From NCBI GenBank assembly GCA_021844725.1, contig JAKBSX010000048.1:1-10197 (forward strand): DNA of 10,197 bases, given 5' to 3'. The position numbers were made by a program, and so were the translations under genes. This DNA is from Actinomycetes bacterium. Lineage in GTDB: Bacteria > Actinomycetota > Acidimicrobiia > Acidimicrobiales > Acidimicrobiaceae. Shown piece after piece: positions 1-6,816 of the stretch; the stretch's first letter is position 1, and each line of letters starts with the position of its first letter. Under the pieces are notes generated by a model. It did no database searches. It was given only the letters and a program-made list of their open reading frames with translations, and was not told where the DNA came from.

Positions 1-1176
1 GAAGGTATGTCACTCTCGATAGGTCCGTTCAATCCTTCACAAACACAAGTTCCTGAGCTTTTCGGGACTCCAACCCAGCCGAAATTGCCTGAAGTGATCG
101 AGGATCAAGTCCAGGATCTGTTTTGGGGACCCGTTAGAGGAGACATTTTAGAATCCGGAGAATTCCATTTTGCCTATATTGGCGAACAGATCCTTCACTA
201 CACCCCTAGATTGTTCTACAAACACCGAGGGATCGAATCCGGCCTGACTGGGTCGTCGCTAACCAAGGGACTCGTTCTGGCAGAACGAGTATCTGGGGTT
301 GGTTCTGTTTCGCATGCAGTAGCCTATTGCGCTGCAATCGAAAATGCCTTTCAACTTGAAATACCCACCAGAGCACAACTCATAAGGATAATCCTGTCTG
401 AGCTGGAGCGGATTTATAACAATTTTCACTTCTTTGCCAACCTATGCAAAACAACAACTTTGAAAGTAGGAGAAGCGTTCGGTGCCTTACTTGAGGAAGA
501 AGCCAAACAAATCAACTGCAAGATAACCGGAAATCGGCTGCTCCGAAACGTTCTTGCGGTTGGTGGATTGAGGCGAGATCTTGCAGTTGAAGAACTTTCC
601 ACGCTTCTTCCACCGCTTCGGAGAAAAGCCGAAGACTATTTGGAAGCTCTTTCGGACACCCAGAGCCATCTTGACAGGTTGATTGGTACCGGGATCTTAT
701 CTCAAAACCTGGCCTTTGAATTTGGAGCAACTGGTCCGGTGGCCAGTGCCTCCGCTATAGCACGAGATCTGAGGGTAAATCACCCATACTCTGGCTATCA
801 AAACATACAAATTGACGTGACAACGCGTTCATCAGGAGATGCACTGGCACGGGCAGAGGTCCGCAAATCAGCCCTGTTTAATGCATTCACAATTATCGAA
901 CAGGCTTTATCACTGATTCAGCCCGGACCAACGAAACTCGATAACATACCGGTCCCGCCGGGAACTGTCGATGGATTGGGATGGTCTGAAGGACCCCGAG
1001 GATCCTGCTTTTACGCCATAAGGATTCGAGATGGATTACTTGAAAGAGTCAAAATCAAATCGGCTTCCTTCTCAAACTGGAAAGTATTCCCACTAACGGT
1101 TCACTCAACCAACATGATGGATTACGCAATAAATGAAGCAAGCTTTGGCCTCACTATTGCAGGAGCAGACAGGTAG
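1..1176 (+). CDS. Energy-converting hydrogenase-related (Ehr) large subunit, HycE/HyfG/NuoD-like, lacking the NiFe ligands; probably 5'-truncated
   Basis: The catalytic-type large subunit of a membrane-bound group 4 hydrogenase-like complex, facing the cytoplasm. Family landmarks (residues counted from the ATG at 7): GPVRGD near 41-46, KHRGIE at 72-77, RAQLIR at 122-127, GGLRRDL at 186-192, RDLRVNHPYSGY at 253-264, EGPRGS at 328-333, and a terminal ADR. Where hydrogenases have RVCGICG, this protein reads RVSGVGS (94-100). Where they have DPCxxC-T-DR near the end, it reads GLTIAGADR (381-389). The four Ni/Fe ligands are therefore Ser96, Gly99, Thr383 and Gly386, and no NiFe centre is expected. 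The frame is open to the left edge and no well-spaced ribosome site precedes the ATG at 7. About 40 residues also precede the usual start of the large-subunit fold, so it may be the C-terminal part of a NuoC-large-subunit fusion like HycE. The next gene starts 6 bases after the stop. The family is clear; the electron acceptor or donor is unknown. Confidence 0.88.
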   Translation, partial: EGMSLSIGPFNPSQTQVPELFGTPTQPKLPEVIEDQVQDLFWGPVRGDILESGEFHFAYIGEQILHYTPRLFYKHRGIESGLTGSSLTKGLVLAERVSGVGSVSHAVAYCAAIENAFQLEIPTRAQLIRIILSELERIYNNFHFFANLCKTTTLKVGEAFGALLEEEAKQINCKITGNRLLRNVLAVGGLRRDLAVEELSTLLPPLRRKAEDYLEALSDTQSHLDRLIGTGILSQNLAFEFGATGPVASASAIARDLRVNHPYSGYQNIQIDVTTRSSGDALARAEVRKSALFNAFTIIEQALSLIQPGPTKLDNIPVPPGTVDGLGWSEGPRGSCFYAIRIRDGLLERVKIKSASFSNWKVFPLTVHSTNMMDYAINEASFGLTIAGADR

Positions 1177-1182
1177 ATCAAA

Positions 1183-1992
1183 ATGAGAAACTGGACGCTT
1201 AAAGGAATTGCGGCAGGCAAAGCCACTACAGATTGGCCATATCCAGACGATTTGGATAATGGCCAGGAAAGAATGCTTGGATTTCCAAAATTCGATCCCA
1301 GCCGATGCGAAACATCCTGCCAGGCATGCATAGACATATGTCCTACCGCCGCGCTGTCAACCAACCGTAGCGAAGATATTGCTTCAAACGTTCAACTCGA
1401 CTTCGGGAAATGCATAAATTGCCAGATTTGCATTGAAACATGTCCAACTGACGCTTTACAAAACTCTGCAGATTTTATGTTCGCGGCAAAAAATCGAAAT
1501 GACCTGATACGCAGCCAGCAGCCTGTCACTGAAGCTGCCGACAGGCTGAGATCGAAGATCGAAAAACACTTTAAAGGAAGCTTACACGTACGCCATATCG
1601 ATGCTGGATCATGCAACGGGTGTGAGTCAGAGCTGGCGGCTACCACCAATCCTTACTACAACCTTCATCGGTTGGGAATCTTCTTCACACCTTCCCCAAG
1701 ATTCGCAGACGTTCTTTTAGTTACCGGAACAGTTGTACCGCAAATGATAGGGCCATTACAAAGAACTTATCAAGCTATGCCGAATCCTAAATTCGTTATA
1801 GCTGGAGGAACCTGTTCGATTTCAGGAGCACCTTTCGATTTTGGATATGCCGCCGGCAACGGAGCTGACCCGTTCCTCCCGGTGGACGTCTATCTTCCGG
1901 GCTGCCCCCCTTCGCCAGCCTCGTTCATCTTTGCACTCCTACTTCTCACTGAGCGTGTCGAGCAGAAGCTAAAGGACGGCAACTATGAGTAA
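1183..1992 (+). CDS. Fused 2x[4Fe-4S] ferredoxin / NuoB-like small subunit of the Ehr complex
   Basis: An electron-transfer subunit that joins two modules usually encoded separately (HyfA/HycB-type ferredoxin and HyfI/HycG/NuoB-type small subunit). Residues 37-93 hold two four-iron cluster motifs. The first is C42-x3-C46-x2-C49-x3-C53-P, with one extra residue in the first gap compared with the standard motif; the second is C77-x2-C80-x2-C83-x3-C87-P. A charged linker (about 100-135) leads to the NuoB-like domain, which keeps GSCNGCE (C144, C147), GGTCS (C211) and PGCPPSP (C241), the four ligands of the proximal (N2-like) cluster. All twelve cluster cysteines are present, so the electron wire looks functional although the adjoining large subunit has no NiFe site. 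There is no signal peptide; it should sit on the cytoplasmic side. A modest AGGTAG lies 7 bases before the ATG. The end overlaps the next gene by 8 bases, suggesting translational coupling. Confidence 0.93.
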   Translation: MRNWTLKGIAAGKATTDWPYPDDLDNGQERMLGFPKFDPSRCETSCQACIDICPTAALSTNRSEDIASNVQLDFGKCINCQICIETCPTDALQNSADFMFAAKNRNDLIRSQQPVTEAADRLRSKIEKHFKGSLHVRHIDAGSCNGCESELAATTNPYYNLHRLGIFFTPSPRFADVLLVTGTVVPQMIGPLQRTYQAMPNPKFVIAGGTCSISGAPFDFGYAAGNGADPFLPVDVYLPGCPPSPASFIFALLLLTERVEQKLKDGNYE

Positions 1993-3985
1993 TGACCTGG
2001 TACTCATAGGGTGTTGCCTGCTGGTTGCTTCAATCCCTTGTGCATTTTTGCCCAAACCATCGCATTTATCTAAAAGTTTTTTTCTTTTAGGAATTATTGT
2101 TCTTATTTTTGGTACCGGGTCAAGTCTTCCATCCGGAACCAGCCAGTTCGACTTGCTGCTGAGCGCCGGAGGGGAAATCCAGTTCCGCATTAACCCATCG
2201 GCGGCTTGGCTCATGCTGTTCGGATTGATACCAGCCCTGCTCGCAGGTATTACAGTTCAAAATCGTCAGCATGATAATCAATGGTTTGCGGCTGCTTCGA
2301 TAACCATATTGGGAGCTATCGGTGTTGCCTGCCTTGGAGATGGGATATCTTTTTTAATAGCCTGGGAAATTATGAGTCTCGGTGGCGCATATCTCCTTAT
2401 GAGCGACAATAGAACAAGTAGGCTTGAGGCAGGAACCTCCAACCTGTTTATGCTCTCACTCCTTGAAGTTGGAAGCATTGCACTATTTCTTGGGATCCTA
2501 TTCCTGGGAGCAACCAATCCCAGCTTTAGTTCATTTGCTTCCTCCTGGGTGAGCTTCTCCACCCCCGCAAGCGTGGGTATTGGAGTGCTGTTTATTATTG
2601 GATTTGGTGCCAAGCTGGGCATACTCCCATTTTACGAATGGTACCCTGCTGCATACTCAAGTGGACGCGGAGCATCAGGGGCAATACTCTCGGGAATAGT
2701 GTTGAACGTCACCTGGTTTGCCCTTGCAAGATCAGTTTTGAAGTGGATGCCAAAATCAAAGGCCCCGATCGAATTTGGGATCCTTTTAGTCGCTTTGGGC
2801 GTGATTTCCGCAATACTTAGCATACTTTACGGATTTCAGCAGAGCGACTGGAGGAAACTCCTCTCCTTTTCAACTGCTGAAAATGCTGGCCTGGCTGTAG
2901 CCGCTCTCGGAACGTCCCTGATATTTCGCTCGGCTGGTCTAAACGAGCTCGCCACCATGGCCTTCATAGTCGGGCTTTTGCATCTAGGAGGACACTCGCT
3001 TGCCAAAGGCTCGCTAATGGTTACCGCCGATCACATCCACCACAATGCCGGCACTTACGAAATTACCCAACATGACGCTCTTTCGCAGGCTCCCTGGAGC
3101 CTTGGACTTGGTGCCATTCTTTCCGGTATTAGCCTATCCGCTTTACCACCGATGGCAGGATTTGTTACAGAGTGGTATATTTTCCAGACTGTATTCCACA
3201 GCTTTCAGATTACAAACAACGTCGGTAAAGTCGCCTTGGCGTTAGGAGGGGCAGGAATCGCTCTGACTGCTGCCGTGTCATTGGCAACGATGGTGAAACT
3301 GATTGGAGTTGGTCTCCTTGGAAAACCCAGAGCGAATCCAAAAATATTGCCTGGTCAACTGCAAAAAGTTGAAAGCATTAGGCCCCATGTTGTGCTTGGC
3401 CTTGGCATGTTCGCACTTATTTACTCTTTAGGCATGATTTGGTGGATTAAACTACTCAAGCTATCTGACTGGCCACCATATCCTAAAGCGGTTCAGGACA
3501 TGGTAAACGGTGTTCTTCTGGTACCCTTGTCGTCAAGCTTTGCATTCATTTCCCCACTCCTTCTTGCTGTCACAGGAGGACTACTGGCCCTTATCCCACT
3601 CGGGCTCATTTGGTTGCGCAAAAGCGGTCTAAACAAGTACCGGAAAGTACCACTTTGGGCTCACGGGCTTGAAAAGGTTCCCACCCGGAGCAACACAACT
3701 GCACTCGTATTTTCCAACGCACTAAGGCAGTTCTACAGTTTCATCTACAGGCCAACTACAGTAGCTCAGTCAAACGGGAACTCAAAAGGATACTTTGTAA
3801 AACAGATAAATTTTGAATACTCTGAAGCACCAATATTTGGACCGCTCATATTTTCTCCAGCTGTAAAGATAGTCAAATGGTTGGCAAAAAAAGCATCTGT
3901 CATACAAATGGGTTCTATGAATCTGTACCTTCTTTACATCGGATTGATGCTTCTAGTCATTCTCGTGATAGCAATATCTGTTTGA
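1985..3985 (+). CDS. HyfB/NuoL-like proton- or ion-translocating membrane subunit of the Ehr complex
   Basis: A polytopic membrane protein of 666 residues, about the length of HyfB (roughly 670), from the Mrp-antiporter/NuoL family; it should pump ions as electrons pass through the soluble arm. Hydrophobic segments run nearly end to end. Canonical channel residues are visible: Glu128 in FLIAWEIMSLGG, Lys210 in GAKLGILPFYEW, His337 and Lys341 in HLGGHSLAKGSL, and the helix motif ALPPMAGFVTEW (386-397). The His of the usual PLHxW is Tyr217. The C-terminal part matches HyfB style: a short soluble stretch (VPLWAHG, 556-561, where HyfB-like proteins usually have WDCG) and a last helix containing MNLYLLYIGL (644-653). 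The start is supported by AAAGGA at 1971-1976, 8 bases before the ATG, and by the ATGAGTAA overlap with the preceding stop. It is the last gene of the operon; the next gene is convergent. Confidence 0.92.
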   Translation: MSNDLVLIGCCLLVASIPCAFLPKPSHLSKSFFLLGIIVLIFGTGSSLPSGTSQFDLLLSAGGEIQFRINPSAAWLMLFGLIPALLAGITVQNRQHDNQWFAAASITILGAIGVACLGDGISFLIAWEIMSLGGAYLLMSDNRTSRLEAGTSNLFMLSLLEVGSIALFLGILFLGATNPSFSSFASSWVSFSTPASVGIGVLFIIGFGAKLGILPFYEWYPAAYSSGRGASGAILSGIVLNVTWFALARSVLKWMPKSKAPIEFGILLVALGVISAILSILYGFQQSDWRKLLSFSTAENAGLAVAALGTSLIFRSAGLNELATMAFIVGLLHLGGHSLAKGSLMVTADHIHHNAGTYEITQHDALSQAPWSLGLGAILSGISLSALPPMAGFVTEWYIFQTVFHSFQITNNVGKVALALGGAGIALTAAVSLATMVKLIGVGLLGKPRANPKILPGQLQKVESIRPHVVLGLGMFALIYSLGMIWWIKLLKLSDWPPYPKAVQDMVNGVLLVPLSSSFAFISPLLLAVTGGLLALIPLGLIWLRKSGLNKYRKVPLWAHGLEKVPTRSNTTALVFSNALRQFYSFIYRPTTVAQSNGNSKGYFVKQINFEYSEAPIFGPLIFSPAVKIVKWLAKKASVIQMGSMNLYLLYIGLMLLVILVIAISV

Positions 3986-4009
3986 CGTCGCACTCTTGAT
4001 TGCAGCCGT

Positions 4010-4032
4010 CTTAGTGAAAGAATCACACTAAG
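4010..4032 (+). terminator. Weak hairpin downstream of the Ehr operon, possible 3' end
   Basis: A perfect 7-base inverted repeat, CTTAGTG and CACTAAG, is separated by 9 bases and lies 25 bases after the stop of the HyfB-like gene. No T-tract follows, so it is not a standard intrinsic terminator. It may stabilise the mRNA 3' end or be chance. The rest of the convergent gap (3986-4199) shows no supported gene. Confidence 0.22.
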
Positions 4033-4144
4033 TCGAAAACCAGCTCTTTTTCACAGCTGCCTATGGCGTTGACTGTAAAGATGAGGCACCGGCCATAGTT
4101 ACAGATACCGATTACCCTACTCATGAATCAAAATAGACCGCCCT

Positions 4145-4179
4145 AAAAAGTCTCCCGGTTTTTCCATTGTTATCCCGGG
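4145..4179 (-). terminator. Candidate intrinsic terminator after hemW
   Basis: Read on the minus strand, CCCGG (4179-4175) and CCGGG (4158-4154) can form a 5-base all-GC stem around a 16-base loop. After AGAC comes TTTTT (4149-4145). It begins about 20 bases after the hemW stop, where a terminator for the minus-strand block would be expected. The short stem, long loop and 4-base gap before the T-tract keep confidence low. Confidence 0.3.
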
Positions 4180-4199
4180 CTTCTGGTCGTCTGGGAATT

Positions 4200-5336
4200 T
4201 CAAATATTAGACCAGGGATCTCGGCTTTGCAAGCTAGTAATCCTCGACGAATCGATCAATGACGGATCAAGTCTGATGCTAACCTGATTTGCGAGCCGCC
4301 TACCCTCCCGGGTAAGGCGAAGGGTGTCTTGTTCGCTACCTAAGAGATGCCCGATATCTACGGTACTTGTAAAAGAGTCGGCTGGCACTCCAAGCCTGGT
4401 TCTGACAAGCAACTCCAGACCCTCTAAAATTCTGTCAGCGGGCATAGTTTGCCGACTTCCCGCTATCGCCAGCGTAGATGTACTCACCGCATCCATATAA
4501 CGCTGGTAGTTGAATATATTCCAGGTGCGATTGAACTTCAAATGTGAGTGAGCAGAGCAACCTAACCCAAGATACTCCCCTTGCATCCAGTAGTTCCAAT
4601 TATGTCTGGAATGCCTACCTTGCTTCGCCCAATTTGAAATCTCGTACCACTTAAATCCGAAACTCTCAAGCATCTGGTCAATCAGATCGTAGGCATCAGC
4701 CTGAATATCCTCATCCGGATATCTAGTCAAATCTTTAGAAAGAGGGGTTCCCTGTTCAACAGTAAGAGCATATGCAGAAATGTGAGTCGGAGGTAGTGGA
4801 AAATTCATAACCGTATTAATTGAATCCTCTAAAGTTTTGAGACTTTCTCCGGATGCTCCATATATAAGATCAACTGAATAATCCTCAAAACCTGCTTCCC
4901 CTAATGAATCGATGGCTTTAAATATCTGGCCCGAATCGTGATCTCTTCCAAGTGTTCGCAAAGTATCTGACGACATGCTCTGAAGACCGAACGAGATCCT
5001 GTTCACCCCAAAACTCTTATAAGCTGCAAGTTTCTTTAGGGTTGTTGATTCCGGATTGCACTCAACGGTGATCTCTGCATCTTCTTCAACTTCCAGATTA
5101 TCGATCAGCATTCCCAAATATTCAGGCGGCACCAACGACGGGGTTCCGCCACCAAAATACAGCGATGTCGCCGCGGCAAGATCACTCATATCTTTACGGT
5201 GTCTGTACTCCTTGAGTACAGATTGAAAATACCTGCGATACGATTGCTCGGCATCGGTCCAAGTAGCAAAGGCGCAATAATCGCACCGTTTTGAACAAAA
5301 GGGAACATGAACGTAAAGCCCAAAGCGACTGGACAT
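4200..5336 (-). CDS. hemW: HemW, radical SAM heme chaperone (HemN-like protein)
   Basis: A radical SAM protein of the coproporphyrinogen-oxidase-like family, 378 residues, normal for HemW. The cluster motif is C14-x3-C18-DY-C21-AF, followed by the SAM-binding GGGTPS (62-67) and VECNPES (91-97). Two points favour HemW over true HemN: the residue two after the third cysteine is Phe23, where HemN has an extra Cys, and HNWNYW (245-250) fits the HNxxYW motif typical of HemW. Known family members bind heme and deliver it to respiratory enzymes and do not oxidise coproporphyrinogen III. The C-terminal HemN-type domain covers roughly 280-370. The start at 5336 has AGGG 8 bases upstream. It lies 56 bases after the bldD-like gene, same direction, and is the last gene of the minus-strand block. 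Database names often call this gene hemN. Confidence 0.93.
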   Translation of the reverse strand: MSSRFGLYVHVPFCSKRCDYCAFATWTDAEQSYRRYFQSVLKEYRHRKDMSDLAAATSLYFGGGTPSLVPPEYLGMLIDNLEVEEDAEITVECNPESTTLKKLAAYKSFGVNRISFGLQSMSSDTLRTLGRDHDSGQIFKAIDSLGEAGFEDYSVDLIYGASGESLKTLEDSINTVMNFPLPPTHISAYALTVEQGTPLSKDLTRYPDEDIQADAYDLIDQMLESFGFKWYEISNWAKQGRHSRHNWNYWMQGEYLGLGCSAHSHLKFNRTWNIFNYQRYMDAVSTSTLAIAGSRQTMPADRILEGLELLVRTRLGVPADSFTSTVDIGHLLGSEQDTLRLTREGRRLANQVSIRLDPSLIDSSRITSLQSRDPWSNI

Positions 5337-5392
5337 GAAATTAACCCTAGACCTCTATCGTATCGATGCGATCACGAAGCCTCGAAATCAGC

Positions 5393-6007
5393 CTAATTGA
5401 CAATCCGTAAATCTAATTCTTCGAGCCTTCGAACCATCTCTTCCACAGTGAGCTCGAACAGACACGCTATAACTTTTAGATCCTCATGTCTAATGGTGAT
5501 CATGCGCCCGTTAAAATCCTGCCTCTGAACCTGGATCATGGAAAGATACCGCCTCAGAATCTCCTTCTCCGGACCTTCCAAAAGGTTCAATTTCACTAAA
5601 TCAACGGTAACCTTTATACCCGGGTCTGCCACCTGAGTTTTTCTCTCATCTACTCCGTTGACCGTAAATGACTCAACCCTCTCTTCCCCTTCCTTTATTG
5701 TGGGGAAAACATTTCTCAAGGGCACTATCAACGCCTTAGGTGCGGTATCCTTAGGCAGCAACTGATCGACTGGAACATCGTAGAGTTCGGCGAGTCTTTG
5801 AAGCCGGGGAACTGAAATAGACCGCTCTCCGCGTTCATAGGCGCCCAAGACACTTGCCTTAAATTCTTGGCGTGAAGCAGCTTCAACTGCATGCAATGAT
5901 AGGTGCATCTGCTTCCTGACAGAACGAAGTCTGGAGCCCACCTTGCGTGCATAACCTTCTGATATTTGATCTTCGTCCACAGCCATATTTCTAGTCGGTA
6001 ACCACAT
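5393..6007 (-). CDS. bldD: BldD-like XRE-family transcription regulator with cyclic-di-GMP-binding signature
   Basis: A DNA-binding regulator. Residues 17-85 form a helix-turn-helix close to Streptomyces BldD, with YARKVGSRLRSVR, LSLHAVE, GAYERGER and VPVDQLLP. The C-terminal domain (about 131-204) contains QRQDFNGRMITIRHED: Arg162-x-Asp164, eight residues, then Arg173-x-x-Asp176. This is exactly the RxD-x8-RxxD signature by which BldD binds cyclic di-GMP and dimerises. In Streptomyces, BldD with c-di-GMP represses development genes; targets here are unknown. At 204 residues it is longer than Streptomyces BldD (167) because the linker (about 86-130) is much extended and not recognisable. The start is uncertain: ATG at 6007 has no ribosome site, and Met8 (ATG at 5986) is an alternative that keeps the whole DNA-binding domain. 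It lies between rsmE and hemW. Confidence 0.9.
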   Translation of the reverse strand: MWLPTRNMAVDEDQISEGYARKVGSRLRSVRKQMHLSLHAVEAASRQEFKASVLGAYERGERSISVPRLQRLAELYDVPVDQLLPKDTAPKALIVPLRNVFPTIKEGEERVESFTVNGVDERKTQVADPGIKVTVDLVKLNLLEGPEKEILRRYLSMIQVQRQDFNGRMITIRHEDLKVIACLFELTVEEMVRRLEELDLRIVN

Positions 6008-6022
6008 AAAGTCAATCTGTTT

Positions 6023-6049
6023 ATTTTATTCCATCACTTACAGTGTCAT
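6023..6049 (-). promoter_or_regulatory. Candidate bldD promoter with overlapping operator-like inverted repeat
   Basis: On the minus strand, ATGACA (6049-6044) resembles a -35 box and TAAAAT (6028-6023) a -10 box, with a short 15-base spacer. Transcription would start about 9 bases before the ATG at 6007, giving a nearly leaderless mRNA, consistent with the missing ribosome site. Between the boxes lies the inverted repeat CACT-GTA-AGTG (6045-6035). ATGACACTG (6049-6041) fits the left half of the Streptomyces BldD box as I recall it (nTnACnCWGnGTnAn); the right half does not match. Confidence 0.35.
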
Positions 6050-6071
6050 TACGGCGGCAATAAATTCCCAC

Positions 6072-6812
6072 TCAGAGATTAGAGGATGTAAAACGTTTCA
6101 TTGTCAAATATGCAGAAGCTGCTACCGCTGCGGTCTCCGATCTCAATATATTTCCTGAGAGAGATGCATGTTTCGGAACCATTTCCAGCTCTTCATCAGA
6201 AAATCCCCCTTCTGGCCCGATAATAACCGGAAAATCAGGGTCTGGAACATCAGCAGCCCCATATGTGCATAATATACACTCCGAGTGATTCTGCACAAAA
6301 TCCCGGAAACTTACAATCGGAAATAATTCGGGCAAATATGCAGCGCGCGATTGCATAGCTGCTTCTCGCATCACCCTCGCCAGCTTCTGAAACTCTTTGC
6401 CCGATACGTCCAGACCCTCACTCCGGGTAGATGAATAATTTGAATGTAAAAAGTGGATTTCGTCCACTCCAAGTTCCGTCATTTTCTGTACTGCCCAGCT
6501 TGCGCGATCTAGCGCAGGTACCGTTAGTGCAATCACGATTCTTGGCGAAAGTCGCGGTTCAGTAAAAATTTCACCTAAATTGCTAAGGACAATCCCCTTG
6601 AACCTTCTCCCTTGAGCCACGATACTTAAGGTTGCTTGACGCCATCGTCCTTTCCCATCACCGAGAGTTATAAGATCTCCGCTTTTAAGCCTGCGGACGA
6701 CTCCCAGGTGGTACTGATCATCTAAGCCGACCTCTGGCGACTCCAGATCCTCGATCAATACATGGGCAATTCCTGCTTGAGGTAGCATCGGCCGGTTGAA
6801 ATCCTTATGCAC
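6072..6812 (-). CDS. rsmE: RsmE, 16S rRNA (uracil1498-N3)-methyltransferase
   Basis: A SPOUT-class RNA methyltransferase that uses SAM to methylate U1498 of 16S rRNA. An N-terminal PUA-like domain (about 12-80, with HLGVVRRLKSGD at 35-46) precedes the knotted catalytic domain. Signature segments are KMTELGVDEI (110-119), EAAMQSRA (150-157), IGPEGGFSDEEL (198-209) and NILRSETAAVAA (221-232), the last two forming the SAM-binding knot. Its 246 residues are typical. The listed start is a GTG four bases after the dnaJ stop, without a clear ribosome site. An ATG at codon 9 (6788) is preceded by AAGGA at about 13 bases and is an alternative. The tight spacing after dnaJ indicates co-transcription; rsmE next to dnaJ is a widespread bacterial arrangement. 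Confidence 0.95.
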   Translation of the reverse strand: MHKDFNRPMLPQAGIAHVLIEDLESPEVGLDDQYHLGVVRRLKSGDLITLGDGKGRWRQATLSIVAQGRRFKGIVLSNLGEIFTEPRLSPRIVIALTVPALDRASWAVQKMTELGVDEIHFLHSNYSSTRSEGLDVSGKEFQKLARVMREAAMQSRAAYLPELFPIVSFRDFVQNHSECILCTYGAADVPDPDFPVIIGPEGGFSDEELEMVPKHASLSGNILRSETAAVAASAYLTMKRFTSSNL

Positions 6813-6816
6813 AGAA

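Noticed and set aside
7..3985. Annotation as an active formate hydrogenlyase or NiFe hydrogenase
   Set aside because: None of the four NiFe-ligand cysteines is present in the large subunit, so hydrogen chemistry is not supported.
1..3985. Annotation as part of canonical respiratory complex I (nuoD, nuoB, nuoL)
   Set aside because: The large subunit keeps group 4 hydrogenase-style motifs, the small subunit has the hydrogenase-type GSCNGCE spacing and a fused ferredoxin, and the gene order and HyfB-like C-terminal helix differ from a nuo operon.
4049..4063. Short inverted repeat CAGCT/AGCTG around a T-rich loop in the convergent gap
   Set aside because: A five-base stem with the T-run inside the loop, not after it, does not make a terminator.
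4200..5336. Oxygen-independent coproporphyrinogen III oxidase (HemN) activity
   Set aside because: The extra cysteine after the radical SAM motif is replaced by Phe23 and the HemW-type HNxxYW motif is present.
5728..6015. 95-codon minus-strand frame overlapping the bldD-like gene in another frame
   Set aside because: The overlapping frame encodes an unmistakable BldD helix-turn-helix; the alternative translation resembles no family and looks like a frame shadow.
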